From NCBI GenBank assembly GCA_013076295.1, contig RQOL01000618.1, positions 3,410,001 through 3,474,000 of the forward strand: a stretch of 64,000 nt of DNA. Direction: 5' to 3'. This document shows positions 11,948 through 20,307 of the stretch, piece by piece; position 1 is the first letter of the stretch; each line of letters begins with the position of its first letter. The notes under the pieces are model-generated. The model saw only the letters and a program-made list of their open reading frames with translations, was not told where the DNA came from and did no database searches. Origin of the DNA: Sanderia malayensis. Lineage: Eukaryota > Cnidaria > Scyphozoa > Semaeostomeae > Pelagiidae. The position numbers and the translations under genes were made by a program.

Positions 11948-12824
11948 ATGGCGCATTTAACAGACGATCCAAGCAATGAAAATAGGTATGAAAAACTATT
12001 AAATAATTTTACTATGAAGGTTTTGTTGCTATCAAGCTATTTGTAGACACTTTTAGAGTTATTTGTTTTTTAACCTTTCTGTATATTAATTTAATGAATA
12101 ATTAGAAAAGAACTTTGTTTAGATTTAGGCCTAAACATTGCTTGAGAAATCTTAATCATACGTGTATGCTTCTCTTATAGGTGGGTATGTATTTATCCCA
12201 ATTATCTGAATAGTAGAAAAACGCGACAAGAAGGGCGACGGATTTCAAAATCAAAAGCTGTGGATAATCCAAAGATTTCAGAAATAAGAGATGTTCTTAC
12301 TTATCATGGATTTAATTGTCTGTTAGAAGAGGTTAGTAAACACTTTTATAACATTTTTATTGTTGATGGCATCCTGAAACTAAACACTGAAATCGAAATT
12401 GTTGCTTAAGTTACGCCAGATCACCAGTCTCTTCTACTTCCTGATAATTTCACAATTTATTTTTAATTTTTTTCAGAATAAGCAATACCCACGGGATTCC
12501 ACCAAAGAAGCCTTATGCAAAGGACGAGTAAAGATACAACTTAAAAACGAGGATGGAACTTTATTTAAAACAGAGTTTCCTTCTAGTGAGTTCAAGAAGA
12601 CAACTTTTTACACTCTACTAACCCACAATTGCACATTTAATTGATATTGTATTGCAAATGTGTATCATGCTCTAATGATAAACTCTGTGATTTTAGGAGA
12701 GTCTATTATGCTATTGCTTGGAGAAATGATTCCAAAAATGAAATCAAGGCAAGTTAAAGGGGCGACAGCTGCAGAGGGACCAGTTCAAACAAATAAAAAA
12801 GGCAAAGAGAAGAAGAAAAAATAG
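11948..12824 (+). CDS. SRP19: Signal recognition particle 19 kDa protein
   Basis: Exons 11948-11985, 12181-12331, 12477-12585 and 12697-12824 join in frame to 141 residues (human 144). The hallmark segments are WVCIYPNYLNSRKTRQEGRR, ISKSKAVDNPKISEI, CKGRVKIQLKNEDGTLF and ESIMLLLGEMIPKMKSR, ending in a lysine tail (KKGKEKKKK). SRP19 binds helices 6 and 8 of SRP RNA and primes SRP54 loading for co-translational targeting to the ER. All core RNA-binding segments are present and the length is normal. Confidence 0.95.
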
Positions 12825-13198
12825 ATTTATTATCTTTGATATTTATTGTAACATCATGGCAAACTTGAAATTAGAATTTTTGTGATTTATATTGCTGGTG
12901 TTTTTGTTTTAATACTCCATTTAATAAGTCCCAGAAGTATGGTACTGCACAGTTCCTCCATTTTTGACAGCGAAGCTTCCCTGGACCATCTTCCTAGTAC
13001 CACAACATGTTATTGCGCAGCAGCACCATCTCTTCCTGCACTTCAAGGGAACAGTTACTACGTTGGGAGTCGAAGGCAAAAGATCTGGATTTTATTTAAT
13101 ATAAAGTGCAATACAATGGAAATATGCAAAGAACAAGTTGGCAAAACATTAAGAAAGTAATTTTTGTTTGACTTTGTTTGGTATTTTCATTCGCAATT

Positions 13199-15003
13199 AT
13201 GAATAAAAAAGATGTCGAACTTCACATCTCGGATGGGCCTAAGAAGTCTAGTCGCCGCAGCTTTAAAGCCTGTAAGTTGTGTGCCAAGTCCTTTTCAACT
13301 GATTTTTGTAGCAAGCTTCACGCTCATGTTCATATCGTAAACAGTTTAAAGTGCGCAAAGTCTCTAAAGCGATGCAGAGTTTGCAACAAGAGCTTCGAAA
13401 ATGACTCAGTTTATAAATTTCACAAACGGTACTTTCATCGCAAGAGACCAATCAATATAACAACTTTCTTTCCATCTTGGTTTGTGAGGAGTGGTAGCAA
13501 TAAAATTAGTAAACAAATAGCTCCCATTGATAGAAAGGATGGCGTGGTTTCTAGAGCAAGGGTAAATCACTCAAATGGAAATAAAAATCGTGAGTATTGA
13601 ATGTTTTATTCGATTAGTTGAACATATTCATACACTCCTATGCAGTATTTAGATTAATATGCTATTGTAACCAGTTTCTGTTTCTAGACAACCGATTTCA
13701 ATGTGGATTTTGCAGTGGCTGTTTCAGTAGCCAAGCTTTCTTGACACAGCATGCAAAACATTGCAGACATCGATTGACGTTCAACTGGAATTGCGTTGTG
13801 TGTGCGAAACCGTTTGCAAGTAAACGATGCCTTGCAGGACATTTGAGAATGCACAGTGGCGAATCAAAGCATCAATGTAGACAATGCAATAAGCCATTTG
13901 CAAATGCATCAAGTCTTTACAAGCATCAAGCCATCCACTCCGCCGTTCGCCCGTTCAGTTGTGACTTATGCCAGAAACAGTTTGTACGAAAGTCACATTT
14001 AAAAGACCACATGAGGCTACACAGCAATGAGAAGCCGTACTTGTGCCAAATATGCGGTGAGACTTTTCGTGTTCAATACAGTTTGACTTATCATGTTAGT
14101 AAGCATACTGGGTTGAAGCAGCACCAGTGTGGTGTTTGTTCGAAAGGATTTATGCAGTTTAATGACCTGAAGAGGCATTATCGTATTCATTCCGGAGAAA
14201 AACCGCATCATTGCAAAACCTGTGATAAATATTTTGCAAATGCGTCGAATTTCAAGAGACATCAGATGATACACGATGATCAGCGACCATTTGCGTGTGA
14301 TTTGTGCACGAAATCGTTCGTGACATTGAAAGATCTCGAGGGGCACCGGCGAGTTCACACGAATGAGCGTCCATTTGCGTGTAGTGTTTGCAACAAGGCA
14401 TTCACGACGGAACATTATCTTAAGAAACATGCGCAAACGCACGTTGATCGCAAGCCGTTCGCGTGCGATGTTTGCGGCAAGCGTGTCACGACATCGTGGT
14501 CGCTGCGCAGCCACATGCGAATCCACACGGGAAAGAAGGAGTTTTCGTGCGAAAAATGCGATAAACAGTTCTCTGAGATCCGCTACTTAAAGTATCACTT
14601 GCGTGTGCACGATAATGACAGACCGTACAAATGCCACCAGTGTCCGAAAGCATTTACACGCTCGTCGCATTTGAAATCGCACGCTTTATCACACTCGAAC
14701 GTGAAAAGACACCAGTGCGAGATATGCGAGAAATGGTTTAAGCTATCGTCGAATCTAAATGTCCATCTGCGCATTCACTCGGGAATCAAGCCGTTTGCGT
14801 GCGAATTCTGCGGGAAAGCATTCTCGAATTCGAGCAATCGATACACGCATCAGAAAATACACGAACAACACGAGGCCGGCTTGACAGAATTCATCTGCAA
14901 AAATTGCAACAAACCATTCAGCCGCTTGAGCAACCTAACAGCTCATCAGAAGGCACATTGCTCAGTTTTAAAAGAAAAAATCAAAATTCATGATAAAACA
15001 TAA
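13199..15003 (+). CDS. C2H2 zinc-finger protein with about 17 fingers
   Basis: Two exons, 13199-13589 and 13688-15003, encode 568 residues. Exon 1 holds two fingers (CKLCAKSF..., CRVCNKSF...) after a short K/S-rich leader. Exon 2 holds about fifteen more in near-continuous array, with linkers of the TGEKP type mostly diverged (SNEKPY, SGEKPH, TNERPF, TGKKEF, SGIKPF). The first finger of exon 2 (CGFCSGCF...HAKHC) is C2HC rather than C2H2. No KRAB, BTB or SCAN domain is visible. It is a likely nuclear DNA-binding regulator; the orthologue is not recognisable. It converges on coilin (183 bp between stops). The last ~80 codons and 3'UTR are repeated at 18842-19240. Confidence 0.85.
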
Positions 15004-15186
15004 CTTTTTATCAGTTTTAACAGTTTATTCTAATGTAGGTTCTTATGAAAAGTAAAAGTTATGAGACATAAAAAACATGGTTTTGTGATCATTGCTTATT
15101 AGTTCTCACATAATTACCACAACACTTGTTCAGACAATGATATTTTAAGACACCTTTATCCGGTTTTCAAAGACATTTGTGTTTCA

Positions 15187-16827
15187 TCATAGCAAGACAG
15201 GATCTATCACCACCTTCCAGTCAACTTCAACTAATTTTGCATCTTCTTCATTGCTACCATCTTCATCCTCATCTAAAGGTAACTCAAATTTTCGTAAACT
15301 TGCATCCTCGTGCTGCTTTGGCAAAGATTCCTCTGACAAACAAAGTTTTGCAATGCTCTTCTTGTCATCAAAGGAAAGAACTTCAGCTTCTTTGTAGTTC
15401 GATACCACTGGAGTATAATCAAAGGAAAGTTCCAAGATTTTGTAGGCTATTTTATCCCCAGGCATTGGTGTACCATAAAGCGGTAAACATTTAGAGTACT
15501 CCTTCTTTACATTTGCATTACCACTTTTATCCAAAGTTTCATTAGCAGGAGGGACCAGACTTAAACTATAATTGTTCTCAACAGTTGCACTTGGACAATG
15601 GGTTGTACTCTGTGCTTCTGTTCTTCTGTTCAATGACTCTTTGCAATTTGATTTGATAAAGTCATTAGCATAGTAAACATTGGATACATTTATCTGTTTA
15701 TCATTTGCTGCCGCGATCTTCAGAGCATTTGAAGGATTAACTTGACATTCTTCCAGTGGCTTATTCTGCCCTCCAATATTTTGATCCTCCCCTTTTTCTT
15801 CATCAGATCCGAAATAAATGTGTTTTTTATCAGATTTACTTTTTGCTATAACTGCAGGTTTTATATTTGTGATTTGTTTCGACATCACATGAAATGAATT
15901 TTGACTAGTTGTATTCTCAACATTTGAGAATTCATTCTTGGAATTTCTTATTAGTGCTGCTCGTTTTCTCTTCAAAGAAATATGCGGTGTCCTTGGAAGA
16001 GCCAATTTTGGTACCTCTGTAATTGGCACGCTATTGTCAAACTTCACAACTTTTATTTCTTCTTTTCTTTCCTTGCCAACATTTTTACTTTTTTTACTTG
16101 ACTTTACTTCAGTAGAAGAATTCACACCAACAATATCACCACCTGAAGCTTTCAAAACAGTGTCACTCTCTTTTAATGTTTTCTTAGACAGTGATTTTTC
16201 CTTCAAATTTTCTTCATTCTCAACCACTGCATGTTTTTTGGAGGATTTTTCACCTCTTAAAAATTTCTTAATCCCTTTGACATCCCATTTACTCTTTTTA
16301 CTTTTCTTTTTCTTTTTCTTTGCAGATGTGCCTTCATTTGCATCTTCTTCTACAAAAACTTCACACATCGTTTTAACTTTCTTTGCTTCGACATCACTTT
16401 CATCATCAGACAAAGCTTTTCTTTTTCGTTTCAATTTTTTCGTCTTTGCTTTTTCGTCTTTGATATCTTCCTTCCTCTTCTTCTTTGCCTTTTTAGTTTC
16501 TTTTGTTTTACTAAAGTCCATCGTTCTCTCTAATTTATTCTCTTCGATGAACTGTTCGGCGGAAAAGATTCCTTCTTCAGAAATACTTTCGATAACTATT
16601 TCGTCTTCATCTCGAATTAATTCAATGCGTTCATTTCCTGGCAAGAGAGTATCTTTCAAATAGCACCTGAAAAAGCGGGGACATGACGGGCCTAATCGTT
16701 TCTTTATCAATTGATGTAGCTCATCGATGTTGCTGCATTCGCTTTTATCAATCGAGAACCAGCAACTCTTTCCAAGGTCTACTTGGAAGTTCTTAAAAAC
16801 TAAACGAATCCTGGATAATGAAGACAT
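15187..16827 (-). CDS. COIL: Coilin (Cajal body scaffold)
   Basis: A single uninterrupted reading frame of 546 residues. The N-terminal ~95 residues are the coilin self-association domain (MSSLSRIRLVFKNF, then CYLKDTLLPGNERIELIRD). The middle is a long K/S/E-rich disordered region with several basic stretches of NLS type (KKKKKKSKKSKWD, KKLKRKRK). The C-terminal ~95 residues form the Tudor-like coilin domain (YGTPMPGDKIAYKILELSFD ... VDWKVVIDPVLL), close in layout to human '[23 protein letters not shown]...WRELIDPRLI'. Coilin nucleates Cajal bodies for snRNP and scaRNP maturation. It is transcribed away from a 1.1-kb gap that now contains a MITE. A broken second copy lies at 19241-20155. Confidence 0.9.
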   Translation of the reverse strand: MSSLSRIRLVFKNFQVDLGKSCWFSIDKSECSNIDELHQLIKKRLGPSCPRFFRCYLKDTLLPGNERIELIRDEDEIVIESISEEGIFSAEQFIEENKLERTMDFSKTKETKKAKKKRKEDIKDEKAKTKKLKRKRKALSDDESDVEAKKVKTMCEVFVEEDANEGTSAKKKKKKSKKSKWDVKGIKKFLRGEKSSKKHAVVENEENLKEKSLSKKTLKESDTVLKASGGDIVGVNSSTEVKSSKKSKNVGKERKEEIKVVKFDNSVPITEVPKLALPRTPHISLKRKRAALIRNSKNEFSNVENTTSQNSFHVMSKQITNIKPAVIAKSKSDKKHIYFGSDEEKGEDQNIGGQNKPLEECQVNPSNALKIAAANDKQINVSNVYYANDFIKSNCKESLNRRTEAQSTTHCPSATVENNYSLSLVPPANETLDKSGNANVKKEYSKCLPLYGTPMPGDKIAYKILELSFDYTPVVSNYKEAEVLSFDDKKSIAKLCLSEESLPKQHEDASLRKFELPLDEDEDGSNEEDAKLVEVDWKVVIDPVLL

Positions 16828-16966
16828 TTGCTGTTATTTTGGAAGAAGTAGTAATTATGGGTCACAACATCCAAGCACGTGGAGGTATTTTTCTGCAGCC
16901 TCGTTATTGCATCCTGCAGCCTCGGTCGCATTATTTTGGCGCAAATTTTTGTTTTTTTGTTCATGC

Positions 16967-17890
16967 CAGTGTGACCAGACCCAGCATAATATTATGCTTT
17001 TAGCATAATTTTGACCGAAAATCGTCATTTAGCATAAAATCTAGCATAATCTGAAATCTAGCATAATTCTGGCATAATTTTAATATCATTTTGTCAAAGG
17101 TGTTGCTTCCGTTTATAAGTGTGTGTCACGAGGAAAACCGACTGCTTAAGTCGGCTCGAGTACCAATATTTTCATCCCACCGAGGTGAGATCCGGCTGGC
17201 TGAGAGCAGGATCTCACTTCTCTGGAATAAACCGTTTAAGCAACGTGGTAAATACAACGGACAGCGCATGCGCAAGCCTCTTTTTCAAACAATGTAGCCT
17301 CGATTTGAAATCTGGCATAATTTTTGTAAATCTGGCATAATTTTAGGACAGTTTTGGCCATAGAGATAGGATATAAGATAATCTAGAGTGCTAACGGCCG
17401 ATACTCCCTCTGTATAGCGGGTGAAGCAAAAATTTCTAGCCAGCCACCCTCCAGCAAAATGGCGGACAAAACTCCACAGCTAGAACTTCACATTTTGAAG
17501 TCAATGATGCATTGATACTTTCAATTAAAAACCTCAAAGAAACATTCTAATCTTTAAAACATTATGTTATATTCATTATACTGAAAGTTCATGGTTGTTT
17601 TTACAATATTATTAAAATTTACAAACTTTAATGCAATTTGCAATGGCACGAATTGTTAGGCCTAGATATCTCTTGGAGGGTGAATTTTTATTTCCCTGTG
17701 CTCAAATAGTATTAAAATCTTGCGTCCCTGTGCGCATTCACAGGGTTTCGATGTATCAAGTGGTAAAAAAATGGCCGCCATTGGAGGATTTTTGGCGTCT
17801 GGAGGATGAGCCTCGTTCGCACTCTAGATTATCTTATATCCTATCTCTATGGTTTTGGCATAATTTCCAAATTGGAATCTGGTCACACTG
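16967..17890. mobile_element. 924-bp hAT-type MITE with 8-bp target duplication
   Basis: Ends are CAGTGTGACCAGA and TCTGGTCACACTG (13-bp perfect TIR starting CAG, as in hAT elements). It is flanked on both sides by the 8-bp direct repeat GTTCATGC (16959-16966 and 17891-17898). The paralogous position in the right duplication unit (~20289-20297) carries GTTCATGC once with no insert, which proves insertion after duplication. Subterminal regions are full of 'GCATAAT' repeats (about 16981-17070 and 17310-17345). No transposase is encoded. A second MITE is nested at 17359-17851. Confidence 0.93.
17359..17851. mobile_element. 493-bp MITE nested inside the hAT MITE
   Basis: Its TIRs are 33 bp and identical in all 33 positions (17359-17391 and 17819-17851, tip CATAGAGATAGGATATAAG). 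It is flanked by the 8-bp direct repeat GTTTTGGC (17351-17358, 17852-17859). An 8-bp duplication with tips starting CA and TIRs of about 31-33 bp suits P- or hAT-type transposases. It has no coding capacity. The perfect TIRs point to recent insertion. Confidence 0.92.
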
Positions 17891-17909
17891 GTTCATGCTG
17901 AATTTAAAG

Positions 17910-18798
17910 ATGGCTGCCACAAATTGGCAAGCTCAACTTCGTGCTTCGCTTAATACTAACAGACCTCGAAGATCCAAAAGAGAGGATAGAAAAAGATCTA
18001 GAAAGCCAAAGTCTAAGCCCGCATGGGATGTAAGTTTAATGTCTTATTGTGTTGGTTTTTTGTCTATAGTCATGACCTTTCACCTGCATTACTATCAAGG
18101 ACTTGAAGGAATTTGGTCCGTATTCCCACCAAGCTACGTGACCCATCTCTCCGAACTATCCTTGCCATTTCTTCTTGGTTTAACGTGCAGAGAACACGGA
18201 GCCAGAGAGATAAACGAGTTGTGTTTGCTCTGTATTTGATGTAGACTGACTGACTTAACTGAGAATTACATGTGTTTATATACAATTGTTGAAATTAATA
18301 TTGTGCAGGCTTTACGTACATTAAAATAAATAACAGGAAGGGCTAGGCGAAGTGATGCTTGGAAAGAATTCAGGGGTGTTATAATCTAGGTGACGTAAAA
18401 CAGTGAGATTAATTAGGAGAAACAAAATTGTAGAATGAATGAAGCTATTAAAATTCACGACAGACTTGTATTATTTTTGCTTTATTTAGGATAAAAGCTC
18501 TGACCTAACTGCCTATAAACCTTCTCCAAAAGAACTTGTAAGTAGTTAGACATTTCACGCTGCATTTTTCATAAAATACCCAAGGCATTATGGGTTTGTT
18601 GTGATGTTTTTTTTGGGGCGTGTCACCAAATTTTGGGGGGACACGCCCACCCCACAACTTCGTTAACTCAAATGCATTCTTCAAACGTCGTAAATTTTAT
18701 ATTTAAGGCTAGAAGGCATGAAATCCATTAGCCAAAACCTATGGCAGATAGAAAATGCTTACAACTGTATCAAGAAAAGCTGTTTCAAGATGAAAAAG
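17910..18798 (+). pseudogene. SPICE1 5' exons, duplicated copy with a nonsense codon
   Basis: Three exons matching the working gene downstream: 17910-18029 (MAATNWQAQLRASLNTNRPR...), 18490-18537 (SSDLTAYKPSPKEL) and 18708-18798. Exon 3 has TAG at 18729-18731 in 'RRHEIH*PKP' where the other copy has AAG (20769-20771). The remaining exons are absent because the duplication breakpoint falls just after exon 3. The hAT MITE also separates exon 1 from its original upstream region. It can only produce a truncated product of about 60 residues. Confidence 0.85.
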
Positions 18799-18841
18799 GT
18801 GATTTGTCTGCCTGTGGCATGGTTAATTTTGCATTGCAGCT

Positions 18842-19086
18842 AATGTCCATCTGCGCATTCACTCGGGAATCAAGCAGTTTGCGTGCGAATTCTGCGGGAA
18901 AGCATTCTCGAATTCAAGCAATCGATACACGCATCAGAAAATACACGAACAACACGAGACCGGCTTGACAGAATTCGTCTGCAAAAATTGCAACAAACCA
19001 TTCAGCCGCTTGAGCAACCTAACAGCTCATCAGAAGGCACATTGCTCAGTTTTAAAAGAAAAAATCAAAATTCATAATAAAACATA
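18842..19086 (+). pseudogene. 3' fragment of the zinc-finger gene
   Basis: Copy of the last ~80 codons of the zinc-finger gene (fingers 16-17, 'RIHSGIK' region onward to the stop) plus its 3'UTR. It has no upstream exons or promoter. It differs from the parent by a few substitutions. It is a duplication by-product with no expected product. Confidence 0.85.
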
Positions 19087-19240
19087 ACTTTTTATCAGTT
19101 TTAACAGTTTATTCTAATATAGGTTCTTATGAAAAGTAAAAGTTATGAGACATAAAAAACATAGTTTTGTGATCATTGCTTATTAGTTCTCACATAATTA
19201 CTACAACACTTGTTCAGACAATGATATTTTAAGACACCTT

Positions 19241-20155
19241 CATTTTCGTTTCAATTCTTTCTTCTTCGCTTTTTCCCCTTTGATGATATCTTCCTTCCTC
19301 TTCTTCTTTGCCTTTTTAGTTTCCTTTGTTTTACAAAAGTCTCCCGTTCTCTCTAATTTATTTTCCTCGATAAACGGTTCTGCGGAAAAGGTTGCTTCTT
19401 CAAGAATACTTTCGATAACTATTTCGTCTTCATCTCGAATTAATTCAATGCGTTCATTTCCTGGCAGGAGAGTATCTTTCAAATAGCACCTGAAAAAATG
19501 CGGACATGACGGGCCTAATCGTTTCTTCAAACTTCAAACTTCAAATTATTTTTTCAGCATAAAATTAATTAATTACAATTATAAATTTGTGTAACCTATT
19601 TATACCTAATAACAACAATTTACAGAGACATATTCGTTTAGTTAACAGATGATTACTACTGTAATTAAAAAATTTTAGGCTGATGGACACATGGAAAGAA
19701 CTTTGGGCAAGCTATCGAGCCATGTGTCCATTTTGATGCATTTTTCATACAATTATAAGTTTGAATAAAAACAACAACAACAGTAAGATTAAGATGGAAT
19801 AAAGATAGAAAAAATAGAATAAGATAGAACTAAATAAAATAAAATAAAATAATAATAATAATAAAAGAAAAATATATATATAAGACTAACGGATTAAGTG
19901 TATTATAGCAAAAATAAAATTATAAAATAATCGTAAGGTCCTAATAATCAAGCCTACGGATCTTCAGATTTTGTTCATAAGGAAGTATTTTAACTGCTTC
20001 ACAAAGTGATGTTTATTATGCATCTTTTTTTCTTTATCAATTGATGTAGCTGGTCGATGTTACTGCATTCGTTTTTATCAATCAAGAACCAGCAACTCTT
20101 TCCAAGGTCTACTTGGAAGTTCTTAAAAACTAAACGAATCCTAGATAATGAAGAC
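19241..20155 (-). pseudogene. Broken coilin copy
   Basis: The 5' part of coilin (ATG equivalent near 20155, N-terminal domain) is recognisable at 20031-20155 and 19241-19527. A LINE fragment (19528-20030) splits it inside the codons for 'IKKRLGPSCP'. The frame after the basic 'KKAKKKRKEDI' stretch jumps directly into former intergenic sequence, because the middle and the whole C-terminal Tudor-like domain are deleted. It cannot encode coilin. Confidence 0.85.
19528..20030 (-). mobile_element. 5'-truncated non-LTR retrotransposon fragment
   Basis: Reverse complement of the 3' part of the element at 32170-32995, including the last codons of its ORF (…FLMNKI), the UTR with the inverted 'GGACACATGG...CCATGTGTCC' stem, and the simple-repeat tail (here ACTTCAAACTTCAA on the plus strand). 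TTTCTT at both edges is a possible short target duplication in coilin sequence. It is minus-oriented and 5'-truncated. Confidence 0.85.
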
Positions 20156-20307
20156 ATTTGCTATTATTTTGGAAGAAGTAATTATGGTCGGTCAAAACAT
20201 CCAAGCACGTGGAGGTATTTTTCTGCAGCCTCGTTATTGCATCCTGCAGCCTCGGTCGCATTATTTTGGCGCAAATTTTTGTTTTTTTGTTCATGCTGAA
20301 TTTAAAG

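Larger units (their letters stand above)
14758..18841. repeat. Left unit of a tandem segmental duplication
   Basis: This unit runs from the zinc-finger 3' end through coilin and the first SPICE1-like exons. It is repeated directly downstream at 18842-20881. The junction is sharp: SPICE1 exon-3 sequence (GCATTGCAGC) is followed at once by zinc-finger sequence (AATGTCCATCTGCG). Copies are highly similar apart from insertions (MITEs here, a LINE fragment in the other) and a ~1.27-kb deletion in the other copy. Confidence 0.9.

Noticed and set aside
11499..11972. 157-residue minus-strand open frame covering the CTH first exon and promoter
   Set aside because: It overlaps CTH exon 1 in another frame and extends through the promoter; no family features.
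15938..16663. 241-residue Ser/Phe-rich open frame on the plus strand
   Set aside because: Antisense to the Lys/Ser-rich middle of coilin, which has clear N- and C-terminal family domains.
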